From RYN-230 sp963851025 (lineage in GTDB: Bacteria > Actinomycetota > Actinomycetes > Streptosporangiales > Streptosporangiaceae), in assembly GCA_963851025.1 (NCBI GenBank), contig CAWKOA010000013.1:96215-160214 (forward strand): 64,000 nt of DNA. The letters run 5' to 3'. A program made the position numbers and the translations under genes. Below the pieces are notes generated by a model. The model searched no databases. It saw only the letters and a list, made by a program, of their open reading frames with translations, and had not been told where the DNA came from. Positions within the stretch are counted from its first letter, which is position 1; each line of letters starts with the position of its first letter. Positions 18,832 to 29,315 of this stretch are shown in pieces.

Positions 18832-20178
18832 CTAACCGCGCACGATGCCGAGCACCTCGTCACGCAGCCTGAGCATAGTGTCCTCGTCGGCCGCCTCCAG
18901 GTTCAGCCGCAGCAACGGCTCGGTGTTGGACGGGCGGAGGTTGAACCACCAGCTGTCGCTGGTGATGGTCAGCCCGTCGAGCTCGTCGGCCGTCACGCCG
19001 GGCCGGCTGGCGAATTCCGCGCGGACGCGCGCGGTCGCCCCGGCCTGGTCCGCCACCTCGCTGTTGATCTCGCCGGTGGCCACGTAGCGGCCGTAACCAG
19101 CCAGGATCTCGGACAGCGGGGCGTCCTGCTCACCGAGCGCGGCCAGCACGTGCAGGGCCGCGAGCATCCCCGAGTCGGCGTACCAGAAGTCACGGAAGTA
19201 GAAGTGGCCGGAGTGCTCGCCGCCGAACACCGCGCCGGTCTCGGCCATCCGCGCCTTGATGAACGAGTGCCCGACCCGGGTGCGCACCGGGGTGCCGCCG
19301 TGCTCGGTGATGATCTCGGGCACCGCGCGGGAGGTGATCAGGTTGTGGATGATGGCGGCGCCGGGCTCGCGGGCCAGTTCCCGGACGGCGATGAGCGCGG
19401 TGAGCACCGAGGGCGAGACGATGTGCCCGCGCTCGTCCACCACGAAGCAGCGGTCGGCGTCCCCGTCGAAGGCCAGGCCGACGTCCGCCCCGGAATCGAT
19501 CACCGCGCGCTGCAGGTCGCGCAGGTTGGCCGGATCGAGCGGGTTGGCCTCGTGGTTCGGGAACGTGCCGTCCAGCTCGAAGTAGAGCGGCACGACGGTG
19601 AGGGGCAGCCCCTCGAAGACCCGGGGCACGGTGTGCCCGGCCATGCCGTTCCCCGCGTCCACGGCCACCTTCAGCGGCCGGATCGCGGACAGGTCGACCA
19701 GCTTCCTGAGGTGGCTGGCGTACCCGGCGAGCAGGTCCCGCTGGACGATGACGCCGGGGGTGCCGTGGTAGAGCGGCAGGCCCTGGGCCGCGGCGTCGCG
19801 CAGCTCGGTCAGCCCGCTGTCCGCGCCGACCGGCCGGGCCCCTTCCCGGCACAGCTTGATCCCGTTGTACTTGGCCGGGTTGTGGCTGGCCGTGATCATC
19901 GCGCCGGGCAGGCCCAGGCTGCCGCTCGCGTAGTACAGCACGTCGGTCGAGCCGAGGCCGCCCTCGATCACGTCGGCCCCCTGAGCCGCCGCGCCCCGGG
20001 CGAACGCCTCGGCCAGCGGCCGGGACGAGGTGCGCATGTCGTGCACGGTCACCACGCTGGACGCGCCGGTGAGCCGGGCGAAGGCGGCCCCGACCGACTC
20101 GGCGACCTGCTCATCGAGCTCGTCGGGGACGATGCCGCGGATGTCATACGCCTTGAAGATCTTCTCGTAGGAGCCCAC
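18832..20178 (-). CDS. manB: Phosphomannomutase/phosphoglucomutase ManB
   Basis: Converts mannose-6-phosphate to mannose-1-phosphate (and the glucose pair) by a phosphoserine mechanism. The GTG at 20178 gives MGSYEKIFKAYDIRGIVPDEL, the classic family start, and 448 residues; the open frame upstream lacks homology. Motifs: TASHNPAKYNGIKL with the phosphorylated Ser, the Mg loop AFDGDADRCF, sugar-binding GGEHSGHFYFRD, and C-terminal RPSNTEPLLRLNLEA. It works between PGI/PMI and the nucleotidyltransferase at 37 kb in making GDP-mannose-type donors. Confidence 0.95.
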   Translation of the reverse strand: MGSYEKIFKAYDIRGIVPDELDEQVAESVGAAFARLTGASSVVTVHDMRTSSRPLAEAFARGAAAQGADVIEGGLGSTDVLYYASGSLGLPGAMITASHNPAKYNGIKLCREGARPVGADSGLTELRDAAAQGLPLYHGTPGVIVQRDLLAGYASHLRKLVDLSAIRPLKVAVDAGNGMAGHTVPRVFEGLPLTVVPLYFELDGTFPNHEANPLDPANLRDLQRAVIDSGADVGLAFDGDADRCFVVDERGHIVSPSVLTALIAVRELAREPGAAIIHNLITSRAVPEIITEHGGTPVRTRVGHSFIKARMAETGAVFGGEHSGHFYFRDFWYADSGMLAALHVLAALGEQDAPLSEILAGYGRYVATGEINSEVADQAGATARVRAEFASRPGVTADELDGLTITSDSWWFNLRPSNTEPLLRLNLEAADEDTMLRLRDEVLGIVRG

Positions 20179-20439
20179 TGAGGCTCTGCCTCCCGTATCT
20201 GACCCGGGAATCACGCGCCCGGGGTTGCGTTCCCTATCTGGATGGCCTGATCTGCGTGGCCTGCCCGCGTCGCACACACTGCCTCAGCCCGCGGCGCTCC
20301 GGCGCCCGCTTTATGTTGTGCTGGGATATCTGTGCCCAGATATTCCGCGGGGACCCCGGCCCCGCCCTACGGCCGGCGGCCGGGCGGGCGCAGCAAGACA
20401 CCGAGCCTACCGGCCTGCGCCGGGCAGGAGGAGCTGTGG

Positions 20440-20805
20440 CTACCTGAGCCGGTCCCGCGCGTCGGGTGAGGAACGCAGCACCCGGAGGTGGCCCCGCCTG
20501 CCCACCTCGACGCCCTGGCCGACCGGCTCACCGGGCGGCGGGACGGCCGCCTCACGCACCGCGTTGGCCAGGGCTTCCAGGTCATCGGTCTCGGGCGGCG
20601 CGGACTCCACCGGGAGCCGGACCACTTCCCAGCCGCGCGGTGCGGTCAGCCGGTCGGCGTGCGCTGAGCACAGGTCGTAGCAGTGCGGCTCGACGTACGC
20701 GGCCAGCGGGCCCAGCACCGCGGTCGAGTCGCGGTACACGTACGTGAGCGTGTACACCGCGGGATGCTTGCAGGCGGGCCGGGAGCAGCGGCGGGCGGTC
20801 ACCAT
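20440..20805 (-). CDS. DUF3499 family protein
   Basis: Small actinobacterial protein with the family signature RRCSRPACKHPAVYTLTYVY, DSTAVLGPLAAYVEPHCYDLC, and RLTAPRGWEVVRL. Several Cys/His (CSRPAC, HCYDLCSAH) could bind metal. The start chosen is ATG 20805 (MVTARRCSRPAC), matching the family; an in-frame ATG at 20877 would add 24 residues with no evident homology. Neither has a convincing ribosome site. Function unknown. It lies upstream of manB and divergent from the zincin-like gene, the usual neighbourhood. Confidence 0.88.
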   Translation of the reverse strand: MVTARRCSRPACKHPAVYTLTYVYRDSTAVLGPLAAYVEPHCYDLCSAHADRLTAPRGWEVVRLPVESAPPETDDLEALANAVREAAVPPPGEPVGQGVEVGRRGHLRVLRSSPDARDRLR

Positions 20806-21046
20806 GACGGCCCGCCGGCCGGCCGGGCCCGTTCGTGGCGTGCCAGCGCGACCGGAGGGGAGAGGGGTCACGTGCATCGCTCACAACGGCTGACCGTACC
20901 CATCCGCGGGCGGTAACGCCACCACCCGGGGCACACTGCACGATCGTGTCTCGCTCCGCGCCCCGATCCCCCGGCCGGCCGCCAGCGGCTGGCGCCCGGC
21001 CCGGGCGCCCGGCGCCGGGCCACGGCGCGGGATACGCTCGGCAACT

Positions 21047-21523
21047 GTGCGCAGCGGTGAGGGTGACGACAGGGCCCGGATCAGGCGGCGGGACCGGCAT
21101 GGGCGCGGGCTGCGCGGCGTGCTGGCGCCGCCCGGGGTACCCCTGCACCGGAGCCGGTCGCAGCGGTTCGACGAGCTGATCCTGGAGGCGGTGGCCCGGC
21201 TGGAGCCCCGGTGGGAGGCCCAGCTGTCCGGGGTGGAGTTCGCGGTCGAGGAGATCCCGCCGCCCGACCCGCCTGGCCTCGGGCCGGAGAGCGTGTCCCT
21301 GGCCCGGCTGGACCCGGGCTCGCCGGGGACCGGGTCGCCAGGAGCGGGGGACGGGGCGGTGGCCCAGCCGCCGCGGATCGTGGTGTACCGGCGGCCGCTG
21401 GCCGCCCGCGCCGACAGTGAAGAGGAACTGGGCGAGCTGGTCTTCGAGGTGGTGGTGGAGGAGTTCGCCCGGCTGCTCGGCATCGATCCGGAGGACGTGG
21501 ATCCCGGCTTCGGGGAGGAGTGA
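21047..21523 (+). CDS. Zincin-1 (metallopeptidase-like) family protein lacking HExxH
   Basis: 158 residues; the N-terminal 40 are basic (RARIRRRDRHGRG), then RFDELILEAVARLEPRW and VEFAVEEIPP match the MMP-like Zincin_1 family (PF06262). In the canonical family a helix carries HExxHxxG; here the corresponding segment reads ELVFEVVVEEFARLLGIDPED, with no His. It is therefore unlikely to be an active metallopeptidase. The GTG start at 21047 is provisional. Divergent from DUF3499. Confidence 0.8.
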   Translation: MRSGEGDDRARIRRRDRHGRGLRGVLAPPGVPLHRSRSQRFDELILEAVARLEPRWEAQLSGVEFAVEEIPPPDPPGLGPESVSLARLDPGSPGTGSPGAGDGAVAQPPRIVVYRRPLAARADSEEELGELVFEVVVEEFARLLGIDPEDVDPGFGEE

Positions 21524-21584
21524 GCCGGCTCCGCCGGGGCTCACGTCACCGGGCATCCGGCACGGGGCATCACGGCACGGGGCA

Positions 21585-23126
21585 TCACGGCACGGCGGCG
21601 ATGGCGGCGTTGCGGACCGGGGGCAGCAGGACCGTGCTGAGCGAGCTGGCCACCGGGAGCATGGCCTGGAGCGCGCCCCCCGCCCCGCTGGCGCTGATCA
21701 CGCGGCCCGCGTAGACCGGGCCGGAGCCGGGAAGCGGCGAGATCACCACCGCGAACGGCGTGCCGCGCGGGGCCCCGGGCACCGCCTTGAGCGCCACCAC
21801 GACGCTCTTGCCCGGGCTGACCTGGACGGTCTGGGTACGCCGCGCGGAGCCCGCTGAGGAGATCTGGGCCACGCTCACCCGGGCCGCAGCGTGGGGCGCG
21901 GAGAGGATCAGGGTGGACACCCGGCCGGGCCCGGTCACGTTGTCCGCGATCACGCCCTGCTCCTCGAGCGCGGCCGCGGCCGCGGTGAAGGAGCCGGGCG
22001 AGCCGTTGGTCCCGCCCGGGATCATGACGGTCGCGGTGACCGGCGCACTGGAGGTGACCTTGATCGCGGCCGGGATGCCGGCCAGCGAGGCCAGCGAGAC
22101 CTCGGCGGCGGACCCGCCTGGGATGTCGATGCCACCCGCCCCGGTGGGCTCGTAGGTGCCCCGCGACGTGACCGCGGCCACCTGGACGTTGGCGTCCTTC
22201 ACGCCGGGCACGCCCAGGTAGAGCTCGCGGCTGCCCGGCGCGGCGGGCAGGCCCGGGATCACCAGGTGGGTGGCCGGGGCCTGGGCGGGCGGCAGCCACA
22301 CCCCCTCGCCCGCGCCGGTGCTTTCCTGGACCGCGGCGGCCACCTGGCCCACGCTGGTCCGCACGTGCAGGGTGAGCGACCGGGAGTTACGCAGCACCGG
22401 GGCGAGCGACTGCACGATCATCCCGTGCGGCGGCACGGTGATCCCGGCGTCGCTGGTCTGCTGGAGCGGCCCCGCATCGGTGAAGATGTCCACGTCCGCG
22501 TCGGCCGCCTGGCTGCTGGCGTTCATCAGGTAGACCCGGATGGTGCCGGCGGTGCGCTGCCCGGGGCCGACGAACCAGAAGTCGGTGCCGGGGCTGCTGC
22601 AGGCCGCGGTGGGCAGGTTCGTCCCGCTGGTCTGCTCGACGTCCAGGCCCCGGGCCAGCGATCCGCTCGCCTGGACCACCACACCACCCCGGACGGCCGT
22701 GGACACGACCGTGGTGGTGCTGGGCTTCCCCTTGGGCGCGGCCTGGGCGCGGCCGGTGCGGTCGAGGCTCACCGTGGCGAGCCGCGGCGTCCCGGGCTGG
22801 GTGATGCTGAGCACGGCCGGCCCGGGCGTGCTGCTCCCCAGGCCGGCCAGCCGGGTCACCATCGCCACCCCGTGACCCGCGGGCGCCGCACTGGCCGCGC
22901 CGGCCGGCGCGGCCATCACCGCGATGCCGCCGCCCCGGCTGTACGGGGCACCCGGCGCGGGACAGGCCCGGACCACGGAGGTCACCGGCACCGAGTGCGG
23001 CGCGCGCGGCGCCACCCCCGCGCTGAGCGAGATCGAGTGCCGCAGGCCCGCGAGCGCGTACAGGCCGCCCAGCAGGACGACCACCACGGCCGCAGACAGA
23101 ACCCGGCTCCCGCGCAGGTTCCTCAC
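21585..23126 (-). CDS. DUF5719 family membrane-anchored exported protein
   Basis: 513 residues with one N-terminal TM anchor (VLSAAVVVVLLGGLYALAG, about 9-27) and a large extracytoplasmic Ala/Gly/Val/Thr-rich beta-type domain. Repeats of immunoglobulin-like segments are suggested (TIRVYLMNASSQAADADVDI, VSLASLAGIPAAIKVTSSAP). It matches the actinobacterial DUF5719 family, habitually encoded beside a large membrane glycosyltransferase, as here. The ATG overlaps the glycosyltransferase stop (ATGA). Role unknown; probably envelope or exopolysaccharide related by context. Confidence 0.82.
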   Translation of the reverse strand: MRNLRGSRVLSAAVVVVLLGGLYALAGLRHSISLSAGVAPRAPHSVPVTSVVRACPAPGAPYSRGGGIAVMAAPAGAASAAPAGHGVAMVTRLAGLGSSTPGPAVLSITQPGTPRLATVSLDRTGRAQAAPKGKPSTTTVVSTAVRGGVVVQASGSLARGLDVEQTSGTNLPTAACSSPGTDFWFVGPGQRTAGTIRVYLMNASSQAADADVDIFTDAGPLQQTSDAGITVPPHGMIVQSLAPVLRNSRSLTLHVRTSVGQVAAAVQESTGAGEGVWLPPAQAPATHLVIPGLPAAPGSRELYLGVPGVKDANVQVAAVTSRGTYEPTGAGGIDIPGGSAAEVSLASLAGIPAAIKVTSSAPVTATVMIPGGTNGSPGSFTAAAAALEEQGVIADNVTGPGRVSTLILSAPHAAARVSVAQISSAGSARRTQTVQVSPGKSVVVALKAVPGAPRGTPFAVVISPLPGSGPVYAGRVISASGAGGALQAMLPVASSLSTVLLPPVRNAAIAAVP

Positions 23127-26100
23127 CAGTCACCCTCCCCTGGCTCGTCGGCGGGCTCACGGCCCCACGCCACGTGCGTGCGGCTGGAGGAGTAGTCCTC
23201 GGCGGCGGGATAGTCGGGGCCGGGGAACTCGGTGCCGGAGTAAGGCTCAGGGATCTGGTCGTCCGGGCCGGGGTATTCGGTGCCCGGGTCCCCGGCGCCG
23301 GGGGTGCTGCTGCGGACCGGGCTCGGCTCCCAGACAGAGCCGGACGGCTCCGGGCTGGACCAGGCCGGGCCGGACCCGCCGGCGTCGGACCGGGACGAGT
23401 CCCCCGGGTAGGCGCGCGGTCCCGTGGAGCCAGGCGGGTACGCACGCGGCCCAGTGGAGCCGGGATAGTCCCGGGCGCCCGGGCCGCCGGGGCCGGGGTA
23501 ATCCGGCCGGTCAGGGTAGGAAGAGTCCGGATAGGCCGTCCCGTCCGAGCCCGCCCCGGCCGGGTAACCCCCGGAGCCCGTGCCCCGCCGCGGCGGGGGC
23601 AGCACGTCGTCGTCGCCGGGCAGCCGGCCGCGGCTCACCCGCCGTCCGCCGCCCTGGCCAGCCTGCGGGTACTCCCCGCTGCCGTACGAGCCACTGCCAT
23701 AGGAACCACCGCCGTGCGAGCCACTGGGGTAGGAGCCGCTGCTGGAGGAGTCGCTCCCGTACGAGCCGCTGCCATAGCCGGCCGGGCCGCGATCAGCCTG
23801 GCCGTAGCCGCCGCTGGACTGGCCGTAGCCACCGCTGGCGTAGCCGCCGCCCGGGTAGCCACCGCTCGCGTCGTCACCGCTCGGATTGTCACCACGGGGG
23901 TAGCCGCCGCTGGGATCGGACCGGGATAGCCAGCACGGGATAGCCAGCCCGGGGATAGCCAGCCCGGCTGTCCCCGGCGTCCCGGCGGCCGGCCCCGCGG
24001 GCACCAGCACCGCCGGAGCCGGGCCTGCTGTCCCTGGCGCCCCGGTCGCCCGCACCCCGCTCCCCGGCGCCGCTGTAGCCGGCGCCGGCGTAGCCCAGGC
24101 CGCGCTCTTCGGCGGCGGCGAAACCCAGGCCGCCCTCGTCCGCACCGCCGTAATCGGCACCGCTGTAATCGGCACCGCTGTAATCCGCAGCGCTGTAATC
24201 CGCAGCGCTGGCATCCGCAGCACTGGCATCCGCGCCGCTGGCCTCTGTGCTGCGCCCGGCGCCGCGGCGGCCGCCACGGCGGCTGGCCCCGGCGTACTCT
24301 CCGTAGTCCCCGCCGGGATAGTCACCGCTGGCGGAGACGCGACCGGGCCGCGAGCCGCTGGCTCCGCCAGCGCGACGTCGCGGGCCGGTGCCCTCGGGCC
24401 CCCGGCCGCCTGACCCGGCGTACCGCGGGTAGGCCGCCGCGGCCTCCTGCTCCGGAGGCTCCCGCTCCGCGTCCTTGCGGGCCTTCTTGCCCCGCCGCCA
24501 GAGCTTGCGGCCACCGCGATCCGCGGCCGGTGCATCATCCTGGTCACCGGCCGATCCCGCGCCGGCCGCTCCCGCGCCGGCCAGTCCGGCCCCAGCCAGC
24601 CCGGCTCCAGCCAGTCCCGCCCCGGCCAGTCCCGCCCCGGAGGGGGCCAAGGCGCCCGCCACGGACGAGTCGCCCGCCTGCTCCCAGGGGGCGACCGCAC
24701 GGTCCCCGAGCATCGTCGGGCTGTCGTCCTGCTCCCAGAAGCCTGCGCCCGCCGACGAGCCGGGCCGGGCCGGGGCCCGATCCCCGGCCAGCCCGGCGGG
24801 GCCGGCCCCGAACGCCGTCGCGGCCTCCGCCCCCGCGTCCATGGCCGGCCCGGTCCCCGGGCCGGCGCTGAGGTCCTCGTTATCTGCCCGCGGCGAGCGG
24901 CGGGAGGCGCCGAGGGCGCCGCGCCTGCCTGCGCCCGGCCCGCCGGGCGGTGCGCCGGGTCCCGGGCCGCTCAGCCCTGGCCCGCTCAGTCCCGGCCCGC
25001 CCCGGCCCGCCGCCGCGGCGGCCCGGCGCCCGGGCCCGCCTGCCGCCCGGCCCGCCGCCGCGCCCTCCGTCGCCGCCAGATCCGGCGCCCTCAGGTCCGG
25101 CGCCGCGAGGCCGGACGCCGTCAGGTCCGGTGTGAGGTCCGATGCCGTCAGGTCCGATGCCGCCCGCTGGCGTCCGGCCCGGCCCGCGCCCGGCCGGGCC
25201 GCGGCTGCGGCCCGGCGGGCCAGCCGGCTGCCCCGGGACGGTTCCCCGTCCTCGCCGGGAGGCGTACTCCCGGCCAGGTCCGGCTCGCCCAGGCCGTCGC
25301 TGGCCTGCTCGCGGCGCTCGCGGTGGCCACCTGGCGCGCGCTCCGCCACCGCGGCGGCGCTCTCCCCGGGTAGCCGGGCGCCGGGGAGGCCGAGCCCGGC
25401 CACCACCAGCAGGGCCAGCGCCTCCACGGCCACGATCAGGGTCCGGCCCAGCTGGCCGTGGGAGATGTCGAGGGTGCCGCCGCCCGGCGGCAGCCGGAAC
25501 GCCTGGGCCCAGGAGCCGGCCGGTGACGGGACGGACGGCAGCGCGGTGCCGTTGAGGGTGGCGGTCCAGCCACCGGCCGGCTCGGCCAGCTCCAGGGTGC
25601 CGCCGCCGCGGGGCGCGGCCGCGCCTGAGACACTCACCTGCCCGGAGGGCACGGCGACGAGCTGGCCGCCGGGCCCGGCCACCCGGACCTGGGCCGTGGT
25701 CTGCGCCACCCGCCACAGCTGGAAGTCAGCCGTCTTGCTCACCGGGCGCAGGTCGGCCACGTTGTTCAGCGTGCTGGCCAGCGCCGCGTTGACCGGGGCA
25801 GGCAGCAGCACGTAGCCGATGTCCAGCGCCGCCAGGGCCTGGCCCTGGTCCTGCGCGTCCCCGCCGCCCTGCGCGGCCAGGGTGGACACGACGGAGTCGA
25901 GGGTCTGCTGGGCAGCGGCGGGCTGGGTCAGGTCGGTGGCGCCCAGCAGCGGGTCGGCGCCGCGGAGCACCTCGTAGGTGATCGCCCCGTGGCCGGCGCG
26001 CAGGACGAGGGTGCGCGGCCGCATCCCGTTGTCGGAGGAGACGCTGACAAAGGGGGGCAGCACCGGGCCGGCCGGCCCCGCCGACCGGGCCCCGCACCCC

Positions 26101-28442
26101 CGTGGCCACCCAGGACCCCGCCGCCAGCAGCGGCGCACTGCACGCCGCCGCGGCCAGGATCAGGACGCCGAGCCCGGCCGGGCGCCGCCACCGTCCCCCG
26201 CCGAGCTGGCCGGGCAGGGCGTCCGCCGCCACCACCGCGGCGAGCACCAGGCCAGCGGCCGCGATCGCGAGCGAGATCCCCGGCCAGCCGGTCACCCGCT
26301 TGCTGGCGTCGTCCGTGGTGAGCAGCATCCGGCTGACCGCGACCGAGACCAGCAGGCCGACGATGGCCACCGACCAGCCCGCCATGACCAGGAACCGCCG
26401 CGCGGTGAGCAGCAGCGCGGCCAGCGCCGCGAGGGCCAGGCCGCCGGTCACCCAGAACGGCGGCAGGCCCGGGCCGCCCGGGGACAGCAGCAGCAGCGAC
26501 CGGGCAGGCAGGGCCGCGGTGGCCAGCCCGGGCACCTTGTTGCCGGCTTCGAGGAAGAGCAGGGACGGCTGGGTGGCGACCTGCAGTGTCCACGGCAGCA
26601 GCAGGATCGGGCGGGACCACCACGGTGATCCCCAGGTTGAGCAGCATGCCCCGGCCCGACCGGCGGAAGGCCACGGCCGCGACCAGCGCGGCCAGGACCG
26701 CGACGACCCAGATCAGCGGGACGAAGGCGGCGGCGATCGCGATGACCAGGCCCGCCGCCCAGGCGGCACGGCGGGCGCGGCGCGGGGCCTCGGTGAAGAT
26801 CCGCGCGGCCAGCAGCGCGATCAGCGGGATGAGGGCGAAGACCACGGCCGAGCCGAAGCGCCCGGCGGCCACCGCGCCCATGCCGACCGGGAGCAGGGCG
26901 TAGGCCGCGGCGGCCCAGACGCGGGCCAGCACCGACGTGGTGACCCGGCGGGCCGCCAGGAAGGCCGTCAGCCCGGCAAGCGGGATGCAGCCGATCATGA
27001 TGACGTCGATGGCCAGCCAGGGCTTGCCGCCGAGCACGGTGGCCAGCGCGGCGATGACCGCCACGTACGGCGGCGTGGAGCTGGCCGAGCCGATCCCGGC
27101 CGGATGGAAGCCCTGGAGGTACTCCTGCCAGAGCCCGGACGCGCCGCCCCAGGCCGGGGTCAGCGCCCCGCCGGTCAGCGTGCCCGCGCCCAGCAGCGAG
27201 CGTTCCGCGATGAGCGCGACCACGGTGAGCCCGGCCACCAGCAGGACGCCCGGATGGGTCAGGATCCGCTGCGCGAGCCCGTTGTCCACGAGCATGTAGT
27301 CGTCGTCGGACGGGTCGTCCGTGGCGTGGTGGCTGCCCGCCGTGTCGATCTGGGTCGAGGTGTAGAACACGCTCGCGGCGAACTCGGCCAGGCGCCGCAC
27401 GGAGCGGCCCGGGGGCAGGTCGCCGCGCAGCCGGCTGTAGGCGGCCCGCCTGCCCCGCGCCCGCCGGCGGCGGGCCGCGGCCAGCTGGAGCGGGTGCCCG
27501 AGCACGGACGTCACCCCGGTGAACTCGTCCAGGGCGGCCCTCGGGCGCTTGGCGAGCAGGAAGAACACGGTGCGCAGGGCGGACAGGACCAGGTTGCCGG
27601 CCAGCGCGGACAGCGCGGGCCCCAGCGGCAGGTTGGCCAGCAGGGTGAGCAGCGCGTTGTGCCGGTCCATCCTGCGCGGCCGCGGCGCCGCGGACGGGCG
27701 TGCGCCGGTTCCGGGCCGTGGCCTCCAGGTGGTAGACCACGGCGTCGGTGATCACCCGCACCCGGTGCCCGGCCGCGTGCACCCGCCAGCAGAAGTCAAC
27801 GTCGTCGCGCAGCAGCGGCATGGCCGGGTCGAAGCCGCCGACCTGGTCCCAGACGTCCCGGCGGACCAGCATGCCGGCGCTGCTCACCGCCATGACGTCG
27901 CGGTCCCCGTCGTGCTGGCCCTGGTCCACCTCGCGGGGCTCCACGCCGGTGATCCGGCGCCCGGCACCGTCGATGGTGATGCCGGCCTCCAGCAGCACCC
28001 GGCGGTCGGCCCAGTCCATCACCTTGGGCCCGAGGACCGCCGACGAGCGCGCCTCGGCCGCACCGCGCAGCAGCTGCTCCAGGGCGTCCGGGGCGGGCTC
28101 GCAGTCGTCGTGCAGCAGCCAGACCCACTCGGTCCGCTCGCCCGGCGCCAGCCCGGCGGGCCCGGGGACGTTGGTGTTGGCCGCCCGGTGCCGCAGCGCG
28201 TGCGCGATAGCCGCGCCGTAGCCGGTCCGGCGGTCCATGCCGAACACCACCGATCGGCCCAGCAGCTCGGCGAGCACCGCCCCGCTGCGGTCCCGGCTGC
28301 CGGTGTCCACGGCCACGACCCGCTGAACCGGCCGGGTCTGGCCGAGCAGCGCCTCCGCGATACGCGGCAGCCACGCGGCGCCGTCGTGAGCGACGATCAC
28401 CGCGGTAACGACGTGCTGGCCCTGCGTGTTAGTTGTCGACAC
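23123..28442 (-). CDS. Very large GT2 glycosyltransferase with membrane domain and disordered tail, about four frameshifts
   Basis: About 1,770 codons in five frame segments, with breaks near 27690, 26620, 26100 and 23930. N-terminus: GT2 fold (VTAVIVAHDGAAWLPRIAEAL, WLLHDDCEPAPDAL with the metal-binding acidic motif, PLLRDDVDFCWRVHAAGH). Middle: about a dozen predicted TM helices (NALLTLLANLPLGPALSALA, TFLAARRVT-like loops, LRAGHGAITYEVL extracytoplasmic part) ending near 25360. The last 700-750 residues are disordered: Arg/Gly/Ala-rich, then LAGAG units, SAADYSGADYS repeats and GSYGSGSYGS/YPDRPDYPGP segments. It is coupled to DUF5719. The domain order fits the actinobacterial family found at this locus; the acceptor is unknown. 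The stop-to-stop reconstruction is an inference. Confidence 0.75.
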
Positions 28443-28775
28443 GAGTCCGCTTGCTGGTCAGAATGGTCACCTGCTGGGGCACCACCAGCTGTGCGCTCGA
28501 GGTCCCAGCCGGGTCGGGTACGCGTGAACAATACGCGACCTGATACCGGCCGGGCAGGCACTCTGGACGCTTCAGTGCCGACGCGCTGCCGGCCGGGCAG
28601 CCGTGGCCGCCTGGCCGCCGGGCAGCTACGCTGCACGGCGATCCAGGCAGTTAACGGGCGGTGACCAACTGATGGCCCGGACATCAGCGAACGGGCCATG
28701 CCGACGAGAAGGCGGGCCGGACCCTGATGGGCCAGACCAGCACCAGCCGGACCATGACGGGCCGGACCGGGACGG
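28443..28775. other. Intergenic region between the large glycosyltransferase and whiB
   Basis: 333 bases with no convincing gene. The part next to the glycosyltransferase start (28500-28545) is less GC-rich and could carry its promoter, but I see no clear -35/-10 pair. The part next to the whiB stop (28708-28775) contains several copies of GGGCCGGACC-like blocks separated by short variable spacers. No hairpin terminator with a T-tract is evident. Confidence 0.5.
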
Positions 28776-29057
28776 TCAGACCGCCTCGCGCTTCATCCGG
28801 CGCCGCTCACGCTCGGACAGCCCACCCCAGATGCCGAAGCGCTCGTCATGCTCCAGCGCGTACTCCAGGCACTCCATGCGGACCTCACAGCCCCGGCAGA
28901 CCTTCTTGGCCTCCCGGGTGGAGCCGCCCTTCTCAGGGAAGAAAGCCTCCGGATCCGTTTGTGCGCAGAGCGCGCGATCTTGCCAGCCAGATTCGGCGGC
29001 GTCGTCAACACCGATCCCGAACCCGACGGACTCCAGCGGGACGATGACGTCTGCCAC
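28776..29057 (-). CDS. whiB: WhiB-family iron-sulfur regulator (WhiB/WhiB2 type)
   Basis: 93 residues from GTG 29057, preceded by an AGGAGG site six bases upstream. The 4Fe-4S Cys ligands are in ALCAQTDPEAFFPEKGG and KVCRGCEVRMEC; GIWGGLSERERRRMKREAV is the turn and basic C-terminus. The sequence is that of WhiB proper, required for sporulation septation in Streptomyces, and WhiB2/WhmD in mycobacteria, where it works with WhiA at division genes. Divergent neighbour fbiA matches the usual whiB locus. Other wbl genes differ in the PEAFFPEKGGSTREAKKVC segment. Confidence 0.95.
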   Translation of the reverse strand: MADVIVPLESVGFGIGVDDAAESGWQDRALCAQTDPEAFFPEKGGSTREAKKVCRGCEVRMECLEYALEHDERFGIWGGLSERERRRMKREAV

Positions 29058-29123
29058 CGTGCACCTCCTACCCCTTCGATGCCCGTGCCCTCTCCCCCGG
29101 GACACGGAAACTACACGTATGAA

Positions 29124-29153
29124 ATTACACCCGCGTGTCTTGCGCTGAGTCAA
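29124..29153 (-). promoter_or_regulatory. Candidate whiB promoter
   Basis: Reading the minus strand, TTGACT (29148-29153) and TGTAAT (29124-29129) are separated by 18 bases in a distinctly AT-richer patch of the 258-base whiB/fbiA divergent region. The -10 is imperfect, so this is a candidate. It would give a leader of about 60 bases. Confidence 0.4.
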
Positions 29154-29315
29154 GCTGGATACGTGGTAGAGGCAGTGTTCTTGACCCTGATGACGGGAAA
29201 GTCCGGTCAGAATCCTGGGGCCCCAGCATCGTTTCCGGGCCGCCGGAGGCCCGGAAACCGGCTTCCCGGGGGGTTCGCGGGACCGGCCTGAGCCCGGGTT
29301 GCAAGACTGGCCGCC

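Noticed and set aside
20312..20360. GGATATCTG...CAGATATTCC dyad upstream of manB as an operator
   Set aside because: The arms are short and need a one-base bulge; no regulator is linked, so the evidence is too weak to list as a feature.
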